Of a stretch of DNA of 64,000 nt, positions 27,449 through 36,045 are shown piece after piece. The position numbers were made by a program, and so were the translations under genes. The notes below the pieces were generated by a model that was not told the DNA's origin, searched no databases, and was given only the letters and a program-made list of their open reading frames with translations. Location of the stretch: positions 1 through 64,000 of the forward strand of contig NZ_JAHUWH010000009.1 of assembly GCF_019219095.1 (NCBI RefSeq), in the 5' to 3' direction. The first letter of the stretch is position 1, and every line of letters begins with the position of its first letter. Origin of the DNA: Acidovorax sp. sic0104. GTDB lineage: Bacteria > Pseudomonadota > Gammaproteobacteria > Burkholderiales > Burkholderiaceae_C.

Positions 27449-29731
27449 TCAGCCCTGCCCCAGCGGCTGCGCTTCAGGCTCGACCAGCTTGCGCGCCTGC
27501 GCCTGCAACTGCGGGAACACCTTGCCCACCAGCAGCAGTTGCGCCGCCATCAGGCTATGGGACGATGCATGTGCAAGCTGCGGCTGCGGCGCACCGCCGA
27601 ACTCGCGCAGCACCTGCTGGACCGCCGGGGCGGCCACGGCCACGGCCGCGCGGCGCCGCCGCATGCCCCGCTGTTGTTGTTGCTGCTGCGCACGCTCAAG
27701 CTCCTGCGCCAGCTCCTGAAGTGACGCCAGCAGCGAACCCGCCATGGCCTGCGCGGCGTCATCCACCGGCTGCACGCCTTGCGCGCCCCGCTGGGCCCCC
27801 AGTGCCGACAGGTAGTTGAGCTGCGTGTGCGACAGGCGCAGGAAGCTGGCCATCACCTGCACATTGCCGCGCACCCCGCGCGGCTCCTTGAGCATGGCGC
27901 TGTACGAGTTGGACAGCGCTGCGTCCGCGTTGTGGGCATTGCGCCGGGCCAGGCGGTAGGCAAGGTGGTCGCGCTTGCCGCTGGCGTACTGCGCCAGGAT
28001 GGCGCGCAGGTACAGCGCCTGGGTCTGCAGCACCTGTGCCGCCAATTGCGGCCACTGGCGCGACTGCCAGTGGGGCCACACCAGCCATGAGGCAGCGGCC
28101 GCGATCAGGCAGCCCACGGCCGTATCGAGCAGGCGGGCGGCAATCACGCCCTGCGCGTTGCCCATCTGCTGGAAGCTCAGCAACAGCAGCATGGTGACCG
28201 CTGCGGTGGCCAGCGTGTAACGGGTGTGGCGGGCGCCGAAGAACACGGCGCCCGCAAACACCAGCAAGGCCGCCTGGACCAGCGCGCCGGGAAAGAGCTG
28301 TATTGCGGCCCAGCCCAGCGCCAGACCCATGGCGGTGCCCTTGGCGCGCTGCAGCAGCCGGGTCTGGGTGGCCGCGTACTGCGGCTGGCTCACGAACACG
28401 ATGGTCAGCAGGATCCAGTAGCCGTGCGGGTCGGCCGTGGCCTGCATCACCGCAAATCCGACGGCCAGAGACAAGCTCAGGCGCACGCTGTGCCGCAGCC
28501 ACGCAGAACGGGCACTGAGCTGCGCACGCAGCCGCGACCAGGCATCACCCAGACTGCGGGGCTCGCGGTCCAACAGAGTGTGGTCCACGGCGCCGTCGTC
28601 CTGGGAAGCAGTCGGCAGTTCAAGCGCACCCGCGAACACCCCGGCCATCGCCGTGAGGTTGTGTCCGAGTGCATGCAATGAACGCAAAGGGCGAAGCATG
28701 GCGGGCGGCGCGGTATCGCGAGAGTCGCCAGCTCCATCGCAAGTGCCTGCAGCACCCGCGCCGTCCTGGTGGGCAATGGCTGCCTGCATGTCTTCGATGG
28801 CGCGGCCGGTCGCGCCCCAGTGCTGCGGCCGCGATTGCTCCTGTATCGCCACCGACAGCTTGAGCGCCTGCTCGCCCAGCAGCGTGAGCACGCGCTGGCA
28901 GCGGTACAGCACGTCGCTGTGAAAGAACGCCTGGGCCAGTAGGTCGTAGTGCTCATGCGAAGAACTCACGCGTTCGTGCACGTCCTGAGCGGCCAGATAC
29001 TGGTGCATGGCGGTCTGCAGCCACGGGGGCGGCGTGCCGCGTCCCATGCGGCTCATGAGGCTCTCCTTGGCAGCGTTGAGCGCATCGACCACCCGGCCGT
29101 TGTGCAGGGCCAGCGCCATGCGGCTGCGCTCCAGGTCGACGTCGCGCACGGGCTCGAGCAGCAGCGCCTTCAGGCGCAGGTACTCGCCCAGCACCGCGTA
29201 GAGCTTGGCCATCCTGAAACGCACCGGCGCGCGGGGCATGGCCAGGCTCCAGCCCACCGACACCGCACCGTACCACGCGGCCCCGGCCAGCATCAGAGGC
29301 GTGGCGTGCTCTGCCGCCGCGCGGCTCGCATGGGCTGCCAGCGCCGCATAGATGAACAGGATGAGCGAACCGAAAGCGATGGCGCGGTAGCGTTCGCTGA
29401 GCGCCCCCAGCAGCGTGAGCGCCCAGGCCGACAGCACCATTGCGCCCAGCAGCGCCCACGGCCACGACACCGTGGCCCACACGGCCAGCGCCATCAGGCC
29501 GAAACAGCCCAGCGCCAGCAGCTGTGCGCGCAACCGCCCCCGCCAGCTGTCATCGGTTTCGGTGAGGGCGCTGGCGATCACGCCCAGCAGCACCGGCATC
29601 AGCTCGGCCTGCCAATCGGCCCACCAGCCCCAGGCCAGCACCGCCGCCAAGGCACAGAACGCGCGCGCACCGCGCGTGACACCTTCATGGTTGCGGGCGC
29701 GCTGCCAGCTGAGTTTCCAGGATTCGTCCAA
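27449..29731 (-). CDS. FUSC/YccS-type inner-membrane protein
   Basis: The 760-residue protein belongs to the YccS/YhfK and aromatic acid exporter (FUSC) group. It has two hydrophobic halves: an N-terminal cluster of about six spans (residues 22-170) and a second cluster (residues 420-570: GYWILLTIVFVSQPQYAATQ, YTLATAAVTMLLLLSFQQMG). A cytoplasmic helical domain separates them. The C-terminal tail is helical and contains a Gln run (RAQQQQQQRGMRRRR). Related proteins export aromatic acids or affect envelope transport; the substrate here is unknown. It has no membrane-fusion partner nearby. Confidence 0.87.
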   Translation of the reverse strand: MDESWKLSWQRARNHEGVTRGARAFCALAAVLAWGWWADWQAELMPVLLGVIASALTETDDSWRGRLRAQLLALGCFGLMALAVWATVSWPWALLGAMVLSAWALTLLGALSERYRAIAFGSLILFIYAALAAHASRAAAEHATPLMLAGAAWYGAVSVGWSLAMPRAPVRFRMAKLYAVLGEYLRLKALLLEPVRDVDLERSRMALALHNGRVVDALNAAKESLMSRMGRGTPPPWLQTAMHQYLAAQDVHERVSSSHEHYDLLAQAFFHSDVLYRCQRVLTLLGEQALKLSVAIQEQSRPQHWGATGRAIEDMQAAIAHQDGAGAAGTCDGAGDSRDTAPPAMLRPLRSLHALGHNLTAMAGVFAGALELPTASQDDGAVDHTLLDREPRSLGDAWSRLRAQLSARSAWLRHSVRLSLSLAVGFAVMQATADPHGYWILLTIVFVSQPQYAATQTRLLQRAKGTAMGLALGWAAIQLFPGALVQAALLVFAGAVFFGARHTRYTLATAAVTMLLLLSFQQMGNAQGVIAARLLDTAVGCLIAAAASWLVWPHWQSRQWPQLAAQVLQTQALYLRAILAQYASGKRDHLAYRLARRNAHNADAALSNSYSAMLKEPRGVRGNVQVMASFLRLSHTQLNYLSALGAQRGAQGVQPVDDAAQAMAGSLLASLQELAQELERAQQQQQQRGMRRRRAAVAVAAPAVQQVLREFGGAPQPQLAHASSHSLMAAQLLLVGKVFPQLQAQARKLVEPEAQPLGQG

Positions 29732-29808
29732 GGGAATGCCTCATATCAGGGATTACCCTGATGTTAAGCAATATCCCGGCCATGGCCCTGCGGGCGAAGG
29801 CGACGCGT

Positions 29809-30201
29809 TCAGCCCGCCCCGTGGCAACACACGCACAGCTTGTTGCCGTCCGGGTCACGGAAATACGCCCCGTAATAGTTCGCGTGGTATTGAGGACGCA
29901 GGCCCGGCGGCCCGTCGCAGGTGCCGCCATGGCGCAGCGCCAGCGCGTGGACTGCGTCCACTGCGGCCCGGTCGGCGGCCAGCAGCGCGTTCATGGCACC
30001 GTTGCCGGGTTGGGCAGGCTGTTCGTCGAAAGGCCGGCCAATGAGGAACAACGGGCGCGCCACTCCCGGCGTCTGCCAGCCGGCCCAGGGCCGTTCAGGC
30101 TCGGCAAAACGCAGCGCCAGGCCCAGGCGCTCCAGCACCGGGCTGTAGAACGCCATGGCGCGCTCGAAATCGTTCACGCCGATGAACACATGGGACAGCA
30201 T
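29809..30201 (-). CDS. VOC-superfamily (glyoxalase/bleomycin-resistance-like) protein
   Basis: The 130-residue protein has the paired beta-alpha-beta-beta-beta modules of the vicinal oxygen chelate fold. It opens MLSHVFIGVNDFERAMAFYS and closes YHANYYGAYFRDPDGNKLCV with the usual metal/active-site neighbourhood. The substrate is unknown. The ATG at 30201 is the canonical start; the open frame reaches further upstream without resemblance. It is transcribed alone. Confidence 0.85.
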   Translation of the reverse strand: MLSHVFIGVNDFERAMAFYSPVLERLGLALRFAEPERPWAGWQTPGVARPLFLIGRPFDEQPAQPGNGAMNALLAADRAAVDAVHALALRHGGTCDGPPGLRPQYHANYYGAYFRDPDGNKLCVCCHGAG

Positions 30202-30353
30202 GCGTCGAGACCTTTCCGAAATTGATGGCCTCGCGCGCAATCCATGCAACCGGCGCGACCAAAGCCAGCGCCCCGCGCAAGGGCCTCCCAGCCGTGGATA
30301 TGGCGTTTTCCTTGAGTGCGCTGGGGGAAGGCGCGAAGGGACCCAGGGGGTGT

Positions 30354-30620
30354 TTACCTCACCGTATCCGGCAGCTCGATCTTGACTTCCAGCACTTCCA
30401 GGTTGTCCTGGCGTTCCAGGTGCACCTTGAGGTCTTCGGGGTTGATCTTCACGTACTTGGAGATCACGGCCACCAGCTCGCGCTGCAGCGCGGGCAGGTA
30501 GTCCGGCTCGGAGGCATTGCGGCCGTTGCGCTCATGCGCGAGGATGATCTGCAGGCGCTCCTTGGCGACGCTGGCCGTCTTCTTCTTTTCGCCGAGCAGA
30601 AAGGACAGGAAAGAAGCCAT
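30354..30620 (-). CDS. minE: Cell-division topological specificity factor MinE
   Basis: MinE (88 residues) stimulates the MinD ATPase and drives the pole-to-pole oscillation that keeps the division septum at mid-cell. The N-terminal amphipathic segment [20 protein letters not shown] and the contact helix [10 protein letters not shown] are typical, and the topological specificity domain follows ([20 protein letters not shown]). It is the last gene of minCDE, three bases after minD. No terminator with a T-run is seen after it. Confidence 0.96.
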   Translation of the reverse strand: MASFLSFLLGEKKKTASVAKERLQIILAHERNGRNASEPDYLPALQRELVAVISKYVKINPEDLKVHLERQDNLEVLEVKIELPDTVR

Positions 30621-30623
30621 GGC

Positions 30624-31442
30624 TTATTTGCTCCCGAACAGGCGTTTGAAGAAGCCGGGCTTTTCAGCCTCGATGAAGCGCAGCGGCTTGTCGGTGGCGC
30701 CCAGGAAGCGGTCAATCACGTCCTTGTAGGCCTCGGACACATCGGTGCCCTGCGCGTGGATGGCCGGCGTGCCCTGGTTGGACGACTGCAGCACCACTTC
30801 GGACTCCGGGATCACGCCGATGAGCTTGATGCGCAGGATGTCCTGGATGTCTTCCAGGCTCAGCATCTGGCCGTCTTCGACGCGGCTCGGGTTGTACCGG
30901 GTGATGAGCAGGTGCTCCTTGATGGGTTCGCCGCCGTCGATGGCACGTTGGGTCTTGCTGCCCAGCATGCCCAGGATGCGGTCGGAGTCGCGCACCGAGG
31001 ACACCTCGGGGTTGGTCACCAGCAGCGCCTCGTCGGCGAAGTGCATGGCCATGAGCGCGCCGCTCTCGATGCCGGCGGGCGAATCGCAGATGATGTACTC
31101 GAAGTCCATCGCGGCCAGGTCCTTGAGCACCTTCTCGACACCATCTTGGGTCAGCGCATCCTTGTCGCGCGTCTGGCTGGCGGCCAGCACGAACAGGTTG
31201 TCGCACTGCTTGTCCTTGATGAGCGCCTGGTTCAGGTTGGCCTCGCCCTGGATCACGTTGATGAGGTCATACACCACGCGGCGCTCGCAGCCCATGATCA
31301 GGTCCAGGTTGCGCAGGCCGACGTCAAAGTCGATCACGGCGGTCTTGTGGCCGCGCAGGGCGAGGCCGGATGCAAAGCTGGCACTGGTGGTGGTCTTGCC
31401 CACACCACCCTTGCCGGAAGTCACGACGACGATTTTGGCCAT
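30624..31442 (-). CDS. minD: Septum-site determining ATPase MinD
   Basis: MinD is the membrane-bound ATPase of the Min oscillator. It has the deviant Walker A VTSGKGGVGKTTTSA at residues 7-21, then FDVGLRNLDLIMGCERRVVY and CDSPAGIESGA. The C-terminal membrane-targeting amphipathic helix is EKPGFFKRLFGSK. I start at ATG 31442 (MAKIVVVTSGK, 272 residues); the frame stays open upstream through minC, but only as a shadow. It is four bases after minC and three bases before minE. Confidence 0.97.
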   Translation of the reverse strand: MAKIVVVTSGKGGVGKTTTSASFASGLALRGHKTAVIDFDVGLRNLDLIMGCERRVVYDLINVIQGEANLNQALIKDKQCDNLFVLAASQTRDKDALTQDGVEKVLKDLAAMDFEYIICDSPAGIESGALMAMHFADEALLVTNPEVSSVRDSDRILGMLGSKTQRAIDGGEPIKEHLLITRYNPSRVEDGQMLSLEDIQDILRIKLIGVIPESEVVLQSSNQGTPAIHAQGTDVSEAYKDVIDRFLGATDKPLRFIEAEKPGFFKRLFGSK

Positions 31443-31446
31443 GGGT

Positions 31447-32250
31447 TTATTGAGTCTCTCTGGGGTTGATACGTACAGGGTTTCGCAGCGGCTCGATGAG
31501 GAGCTTTTCGCCTTCCAGGCGCACCTGGGCGGGACGGCCGGCGACCTCGTCGGGCAGCGCGGTCTCTGTGGTGCGGTAGATGCCTGCGATGGACACCAGC
31601 TGCGGCTCCATGCAGGTGGAAAAGATGCGGGCTTCGGTGTTGCCCCGCGCTCCGGCGATGGCGCGGCCACGCAGCGGTGCGTAGACGTGGATGTTGCCGT
31701 CGGCAATGACCTCGGCGCCAAAGCTCACCACGGCCATCACCACCAGGTCTGCGCCGCGGGCATACACCTGCTGGCCCGAGCGCAGGGGCTTGTCGATGAC
31801 CACGGTACCGGGGCCCGCCACAGGCACTTCGACCTGCACCTCGCGCACCACCTCGACCTCGCGGATCACCTCGCGCACTTCGGGGCCGGCCACCGCAGCG
31901 GGCTCGGCGCGCACCGGGGCGGCATCGGGCGCGGCGGCCAGGCCGGCGGCGCGTGCAGACTCCATCTGGGCGGCGCTGCCGCCGCGCACGGCCACGGGCA
32001 GCGTGCTGTGGCTGCGCAAGGTGGCGACAAGCGCGGCGAAATCGATGGGGTCCTCGGCGTCCTTGACGGCAGCCAGATCGATCAGCACCGGGTCATGGTC
32101 GAAGAAGCCCGGTGCGTCGGCCACGCGGTCGGCCAGGTCGGCCGCGAACTGCGCGGCGTCGGTGGTCTTGAGCACCACGGCCACCACGGGCAGCGAGGCG
32201 CTTTTGAGATCAAAGCTGGTGCGGGACTGGGCCGCCGTCGTAAGGGCCAT
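31447..32250 (-). CDS. minC: Septum formation inhibitor MinC
   Basis: MinC (267 residues) blocks FtsZ assembly at the poles. The N-terminal FtsZ-inhibiting domain is about residues 10-115. A linker rich in Ala, Pro, Glu and Val follows, then the C-terminal MinD-binding beta-helix begins near TVVIDKPLRSGQQVYARGAD, with GAEVIADGNIHVYAPLRGRA as the family signature. The linker is longer than in E. coli MinC (231 residues). It is the first gene of the operon. Confidence 0.95.
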   Translation of the reverse strand: MALTTAAQSRTSFDLKSASLPVVAVVLKTTDAAQFAADLADRVADAPGFFDHDPVLIDLAAVKDAEDPIDFAALVATLRSHSTLPVAVRGGSAAQMESARAAGLAAAPDAAPVRAEPAAVAGPEVREVIREVEVVREVQVEVPVAGPGTVVIDKPLRSGQQVYARGADLVVMAVVSFGAEVIADGNIHVYAPLRGRAIAGARGNTEARIFSTCMEPQLVSIAGIYRTTETALPDEVAGRPAQVRLEGEKLLIEPLRNPVRINPRETQ

Positions 32251-32417
32251 GAATGGACGTCGTGGAAAGGGGCGCGGGAACCTGTTGGGGAAGGCGCAAA
32301 GTGTACCGTGGGGCCATGCCAGCCCTGCCGCAAGGGGTTGGCGGCACGCACTGGCCCGCTCAAGACGATCATCCTGCAGGCCACCGGCCGGCGGCCACCG
32401 CCTGCGCCACGAGGACG

Positions 32418-32442
32418 AAAAAAGCCGGGCAAGCCCGGCTTT
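32418..32442 (-). terminator. Intrinsic terminator for the secreted protein gene at 32466
   Basis: On the minus strand AAAGCCGGGC and GCCCGGCTTT form a ten-bp stem with a two-base loop, followed by a T-run (A6 at 32418-32423 on the plus strand). Confidence 0.88.
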
Positions 32443-32465
32443 GTGCAGTGGCGGACAGAGCGTGC

Positions 32466-32783
32466 TCAGTTGCGGTCAGCGCGTGCTGGGCGGGCAGGCG
32501 CCGGGGCCATGCCGGAGCCCGACGAACTGGCGGCGTTGCCCGAACCCATGGTCGCGCCCGAAGAGCCGCTCATGCCCGCGCCTGCAGCGCCAGTGCCACC
32601 GGTAGCGCCCTGGGTGCCCGTGCTGCCCATGGGCGTGTTCTGCGAGCTCTGCTGGCCGGCGCCCGTGGCGGGGTTGGGGCTGGCGGGGGCCGGCGGGTTG
32701 CTTTGGGCGATGGCGGTACCCACCACGGCAACGGTGGCCAAACCTGCGAGCAATGCCTTGAGCGAATTCTTGGATGTGGACAT
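32466..32783 (-). CDS. Small secreted low-complexity (Gly/Ser/Ala/Pro) protein
   Basis: The 105-residue protein has a signal peptide (MSTSKNSLKALLAGLATVAV, cut after GTAIA). A mature part made almost wholly of Gly, Ser, Ala, Pro, Thr and Met follows (GTQGATGGTGAAGAGMSGSS). It is likely an unstructured periplasmic or secreted protein. No function can be read. It has its own terminator and lies between minC and the L,D-transpeptidase gene on the same strand. Confidence 0.75.
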   Translation of the reverse strand: MSTSKNSLKALLAGLATVAVVGTAIAQSNPPAPASPNPATGAGQQSSQNTPMGSTGTQGATGGTGAAGAGMSGSSGATMGSGNAASSSGSGMAPAPARPARADRN

Positions 32784-32939
32784 GAGGGGACTCCTTGGAT
32801 CTGTGGATGATGGAAATGGCCAGCACTGTCGCCAGCTGCGTTCAGGCTAAGAGGTCCTGGTGCGCGCAGCGTCATCCCCGGTCCGCAGCCTGTGTCGGAC
32901 AGGGGCCTGCACGCAGCACCCGCTGTCCATCGCCCCCGT

Positions 32940-33698
32940 TCACCGGCGCGCGGGCGCTGCGCTGCCCGGCACCTCGTACGCGCCAAAAAGGTCGGCAGCC
33001 GGTCGCGTCTCGGGCAGCACGTACACCACTGCGCCGGTGCTGCGCACCGCAGGGCTCAGCACCTTCTCGTAGAAAGCCACCGGCAGATTGATGCAGCCGT
33101 AGGAAATGCGGTTGTCCTTGGGCGTGCTCGACGCCAGCCGTTCGAGCCGCCGCTCGGACTTCACGTTGGCACGCACGCGGTGCATGGACACCGCCGCGTC
33201 GTAGTCCACCCACACCACGTCTTCACCGCTGACGTTGGTGCCGGGCTCGGCCACGAAACGGCCTGCCGGCGTGGTGCGCTCGGCCGGCAGCACCTGGGCG
33301 ATGGGCTTGTCGCCGATGCCGGGCACCGTGTGGTCGCCGATGGCTGACCCCATGAGCGCGGGCGTCGCACCCTGCAGCTGGCCGTCAGGGCTGAAGACAT
33401 AGACCTTCGCGTCTTTCTTGTCGACCACGACCACGGCAAGCTGGCGATGGTCGCCCGAATGGAACGCCCAGCGGGCGATGCGCCGTGCGTCGGCCGAGGC
33501 GGTTTCGCGGCCGAAATGCGCGAGGCTCGGCGGTGCCTGAGTCGGCTGCTGCAGCGCAAACGTGCGCGGTGCCGGGCCGGGGGGTGCAGGCGGCGCGGAC
33601 GGCTGCCCTTGCGCCGGCCCCCACGCCAGCGCCAGCACGGCCCCGCCGAGCAGCAGGCCTTGTTGCAGGGTTCGAAGGGCGGTACGACAGGGTGGCAT
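32940..33698 (-). CDS. L,D-transpeptidase (YkuD) family protein
   Basis: Members cross-link peptidoglycan through meso-diaminopimelate or attach proteins to it. After a signal peptide (LQQGLLLGGAVLALAWGPAQ) comes the YkuD domain with VVVVDKKDAKVYVFSPDGQL at its start. The catalytic block is SMHRVR then NRISYGCINLPVAFYE, containing the active Cys and upstream His. I start at ATG 33698 (MPPCRTALRT, 252 residues); ATG 33713 or 33734 cannot be excluded. It is a single gene, divergent from the EamA exporter. Confidence 0.87.
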   Translation of the reverse strand: MPPCRTALRTLQQGLLLGGAVLALAWGPAQGQPSAPPAPPGPAPRTFALQQPTQAPPSLAHFGRETASADARRIARWAFHSGDHRQLAVVVVDKKDAKVYVFSPDGQLQGATPALMGSAIGDHTVPGIGDKPIAQVLPAERTTPAGRFVAEPGTNVSGEDVVWVDYDAAVSMHRVRANVKSERRLERLASSTPKDNRISYGCINLPVAFYEKVLSPAVRSTGAVVYVLPETRPAADLFGAYEVPGSAAPARR

Positions 33699-33894
33699 GG
33701 GCGACGCAAACATTGGGCGGTGGCAGGGCACCACCGTGGACCTTCACCATATCCACACCCGTCCTCCTCGGGGCGTGCGCCAATGCCGCAGCGCGTGTAG
33801 GACGAGCACTGCGGTCATGATGACCTGCGGCACGAGGATGCACGCTGGCACGGGCGCGTCACGGCCCTTGCGCAGCCCCTTCCATAATCGCCCG

Positions 33895-34818
33895 ATGCCC
33901 TCCACCCGCAAAACACACATCGACTCTCTGGCCATTGCCATCCTGCTGGCCTGCTGCATGTTCTGGGGCTTTCAGCAGGTGCTGGTCAAAGCCACCGTGG
34001 CCGAGGTGGCGCCCGTGTTCCAGGCCTTTGTGCGCTTTGCGCTGGCCACCCTGGCGGTGGTGGCCTGGTGCTTGTGGCGCGGCGTGCGCCTGTCCGCGGC
34101 GGCCGAGCCCGCCGGGGCGGCGCGCGCGGGGCTGCTGGCCGGCGCGCTGTTCGCGGGGGAGTTTGCGTGCATCTACCTGGGCCTGCAGTACACCAGCGCC
34201 TCGCGGCTGACGGTGTTCCTGTACGCATCGCCCTTCTGGGTGGCGCTGCTGCTGCCGCGCTTCATTCCTGGCGAGCGCCTGCAGGGCTGGCAATGGCTGG
34301 GCCTGGCGGCGGCGTTCATCGGCGTCGGGCTGGCATTGGGCGATGGGCTGATGGGCCCCGCCAACGCGGCCTTGCCCCGCGCCTGGCTGGGCGACCTGCT
34401 GGGTTTGGCCGCGGGCCTGATGTGGGCCCTGACCACGGTGGTCATCCGCACCACGCCCCTGGCCGCCGTGCCACCTGCCAAACAGCTGCTCTACCAGGTG
34501 GGTGTGAGCACGGCGGTGCTGCCGGTGATCTCGCTGGTGCTGGGGGAGCCCTGGGTCTGGCAGTTCAGCGCCTTTGCCTGGGGGTCGCTGCTGGCGCAGG
34601 CGCTGGTGGGGGCGTTTGCCAGCTACCTGGCCTGGATGTGGATGCTGGCGCACTACCCGGCGACCAAGATCTCGGTGTTCGTGTTCCTGACACCCGTGTT
34701 CGCGCTGCTGTTCGGCGCGCTGTGGCTGGGTGAACCCGTGACGCCGGGGCTGGTGGTGGCACTGGTGCTGGTGGCCGCGGGCATCGTGCTGGTCAACCGC
34801 AAGCCCAATACCACCTGA
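33895..34818 (+). CDS. EamA/DMT-family transporter
   Basis: This 307-residue inner-membrane protein has ten predicted spans in two EamA repeats: residues 14-145 (LLACCMFWGFQQVLVKATVA to GVGLALGDGL) and 165-300 (GDLLGLAAGLMWALTTVVIR to VALVLVAAGIVLVNRKP). EamA proteins export amino acids or metabolites; the substrate is unknown. A CATAAT hexamer ends seven bases before the ATG, so the transcript might be leaderless, but no -35 supports it. It is divergent from the transpeptidase gene. Confidence 0.9.
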   Translation: MPSTRKTHIDSLAIAILLACCMFWGFQQVLVKATVAEVAPVFQAFVRFALATLAVVAWCLWRGVRLSAAAEPAGAARAGLLAGALFAGEFACIYLGLQYTSASRLTVFLYASPFWVALLLPRFIPGERLQGWQWLGLAAAFIGVGLALGDGLMGPANAALPRAWLGDLLGLAAGLMWALTTVVIRTTPLAAVPPAKQLLYQVGVSTAVLPVISLVLGEPWVWQFSAFAWGSLLAQALVGAFASYLAWMWMLAHYPATKISVFVFLTPVFALLFGALWLGEPVTPGLVVALVLVAAGIVLVNRKPNTT

Positions 34819-34825
34819 TGCTGGT

Positions 34826-35188
34826 CTAGCCCCGAAGACCCAGGTACAGGTGGGCTGCTAGTGAAGATACCGCGAAAGCAACACCCAGCCACAAAACAAG
34901 CCACCGGAAGGACTCGTACTCCCTCGCGTTGGCATCCTGAAGCATGTTTTGCACTGCCCTCGATGCCAAAGCGAGAACACCACAAGCCAGGGCGCCCAGC
35001 ATGAGCAACAGTGGGCCACCACTCAGCACGGCCAATGTGCGGCCTCGGCCCGAAGTAATTTTCAGGCTCCCGGTGCTGGCGGCCACCACCGCCACGCACG
35101 CCAGCGCGATGGCCCACCGAACGCTGGGCGCATGGGCCTTGGGGGCCGGGCCGGCCCGTTGCACGTGTCTTTGGCGAGCAGGCCTCAC
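34826..35188 (-). CDS. Small hypothetical membrane protein downstream of pssA
   Basis: This 120-residue frame starts right at the pssA stop, in the same direction. It has a basic N-terminus (MRPARQRHVQRAG) and three hydrophobic stretches (WAIALACVAVVAAS; GGPLLLMLGALACGVLAL; WLVLWLGVAFAVSSLAAHLY). The composition fits a small membrane protein. I do not recognise it. Its position suggests co-expression with pssA. Confidence 0.6.
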   Translation of the reverse strand: MRPARQRHVQRAGPAPKAHAPSVRWAIALACVAVVAASTGSLKITSGRGRTLAVLSGGPLLLMLGALACGVLALASRAVQNMLQDANAREYESFRWLVLWLGVAFAVSSLAAHLYLGLRG

Positions 35189-35189
35189 G

Positions 35190-35816
35190 TCAGAGTTTGG
35201 GGATGCGGATGCGGCTGATCATCAGCGAGCCCGACACCGCGAAGATCAGCACCAGCGGGTGCAGCGTGAAGCCGCCGATCAGCATCTTGCCGAACCACAG
35301 GTTCTCGCGCACCGCGCCCAGCCATGCGGCCAGGGCCATCAGGGCGACCAGCACGATGGAGGTGGGGATCGGTGTGCCTTCAAAGTACTTCACCTTGCCC
35401 GTGCCTTCGGACAGCGTCTCGGCCGTGACGTTGTAGCGCGCCAGGCGCGACACGCCGCAGGCCACGAAGTACGCCAGCACGATGCGGTCGAACAAACCCT
35501 GCATGCCGCAGGCATACGCGATGATGGCGGGCGCCACGCCGAACGAGATCACGTCGGCCAGAGAATCGAGCTCGCGGCCCATGGCCGAGCTCTTCTGGCG
35601 CCAGCGTGCGATGCGGCCGTCCAGCACGTCGAAGATGAGCGCGGCCAGCACCAGCGCGGCGGCGAAGTACACGTGGACGACGTCGCCGGTCTCCAGGTAC
35701 GTCATGGACGAGAACAGCGCGCCCACGCCACAGACAGCGTTGCCCAGGGTGAACCAGTCGGCCAGGTGGAATTCGCGGATCATCGAGAAACGCTTGGGAT
35801 GTTGAGGTGTGTTCAT
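35190..35816 (-). CDS. pssA: CDP-diacylglycerol-serine O-phosphatidyltransferase
   Basis: The enzyme makes phosphatidylserine from CDP-diacylglycerol and serine, the first step to phosphatidylethanolamine. The CDP-alcohol phosphatidyltransferase signature is complete: DVLDGRIARWRQ then GRELDSLADVISFG, with its three Asp. About six to eight spans and 208 residues fit the membrane-bound (Bacillus-type) enzyme. The two-residue gap to the next gene suggests an operon. Confidence 0.92.
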   Translation of the reverse strand: MNTPQHPKRFSMIREFHLADWFTLGNAVCGVGALFSSMTYLETGDVVHVYFAAALVLAALIFDVLDGRIARWRQKSSAMGRELDSLADVISFGVAPAIIAYACGMQGLFDRIVLAYFVACGVSRLARYNVTAETLSEGTGKVKYFEGTPIPTSIVLVALMALAAWLGAVRENLWFGKMLIGGFTLHPLVLIFAVSGSLMISRIRIPKL

Positions 35817-36045
35817 GTCGAGGTCTCCGGTCGCGCCATGGCGGGCAAGAACGCGGTGCTTGCAGCGTTCTCAGGACGCCGCATTATGAGCGGCTGTGCG
35901 CGGCGTTTTCTGTAGGCACAACGCCCGCCCGGCAGAGGGCAGACCCTGCCGCAGGTGCATGGCGCGGCATGGGTCCCCCTGGGAATGCCCCGAAGGTCCC
36001 CCGGGGGACGCCCCGAGATTGTCAGGACGGCCCGCCGGCCCAACA

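Noticed and set aside
33883-33895. Leaderless transcript for the EamA gene
   Set aside because: A CATAAT hexamer is well placed, but no -35 element or other support exists.
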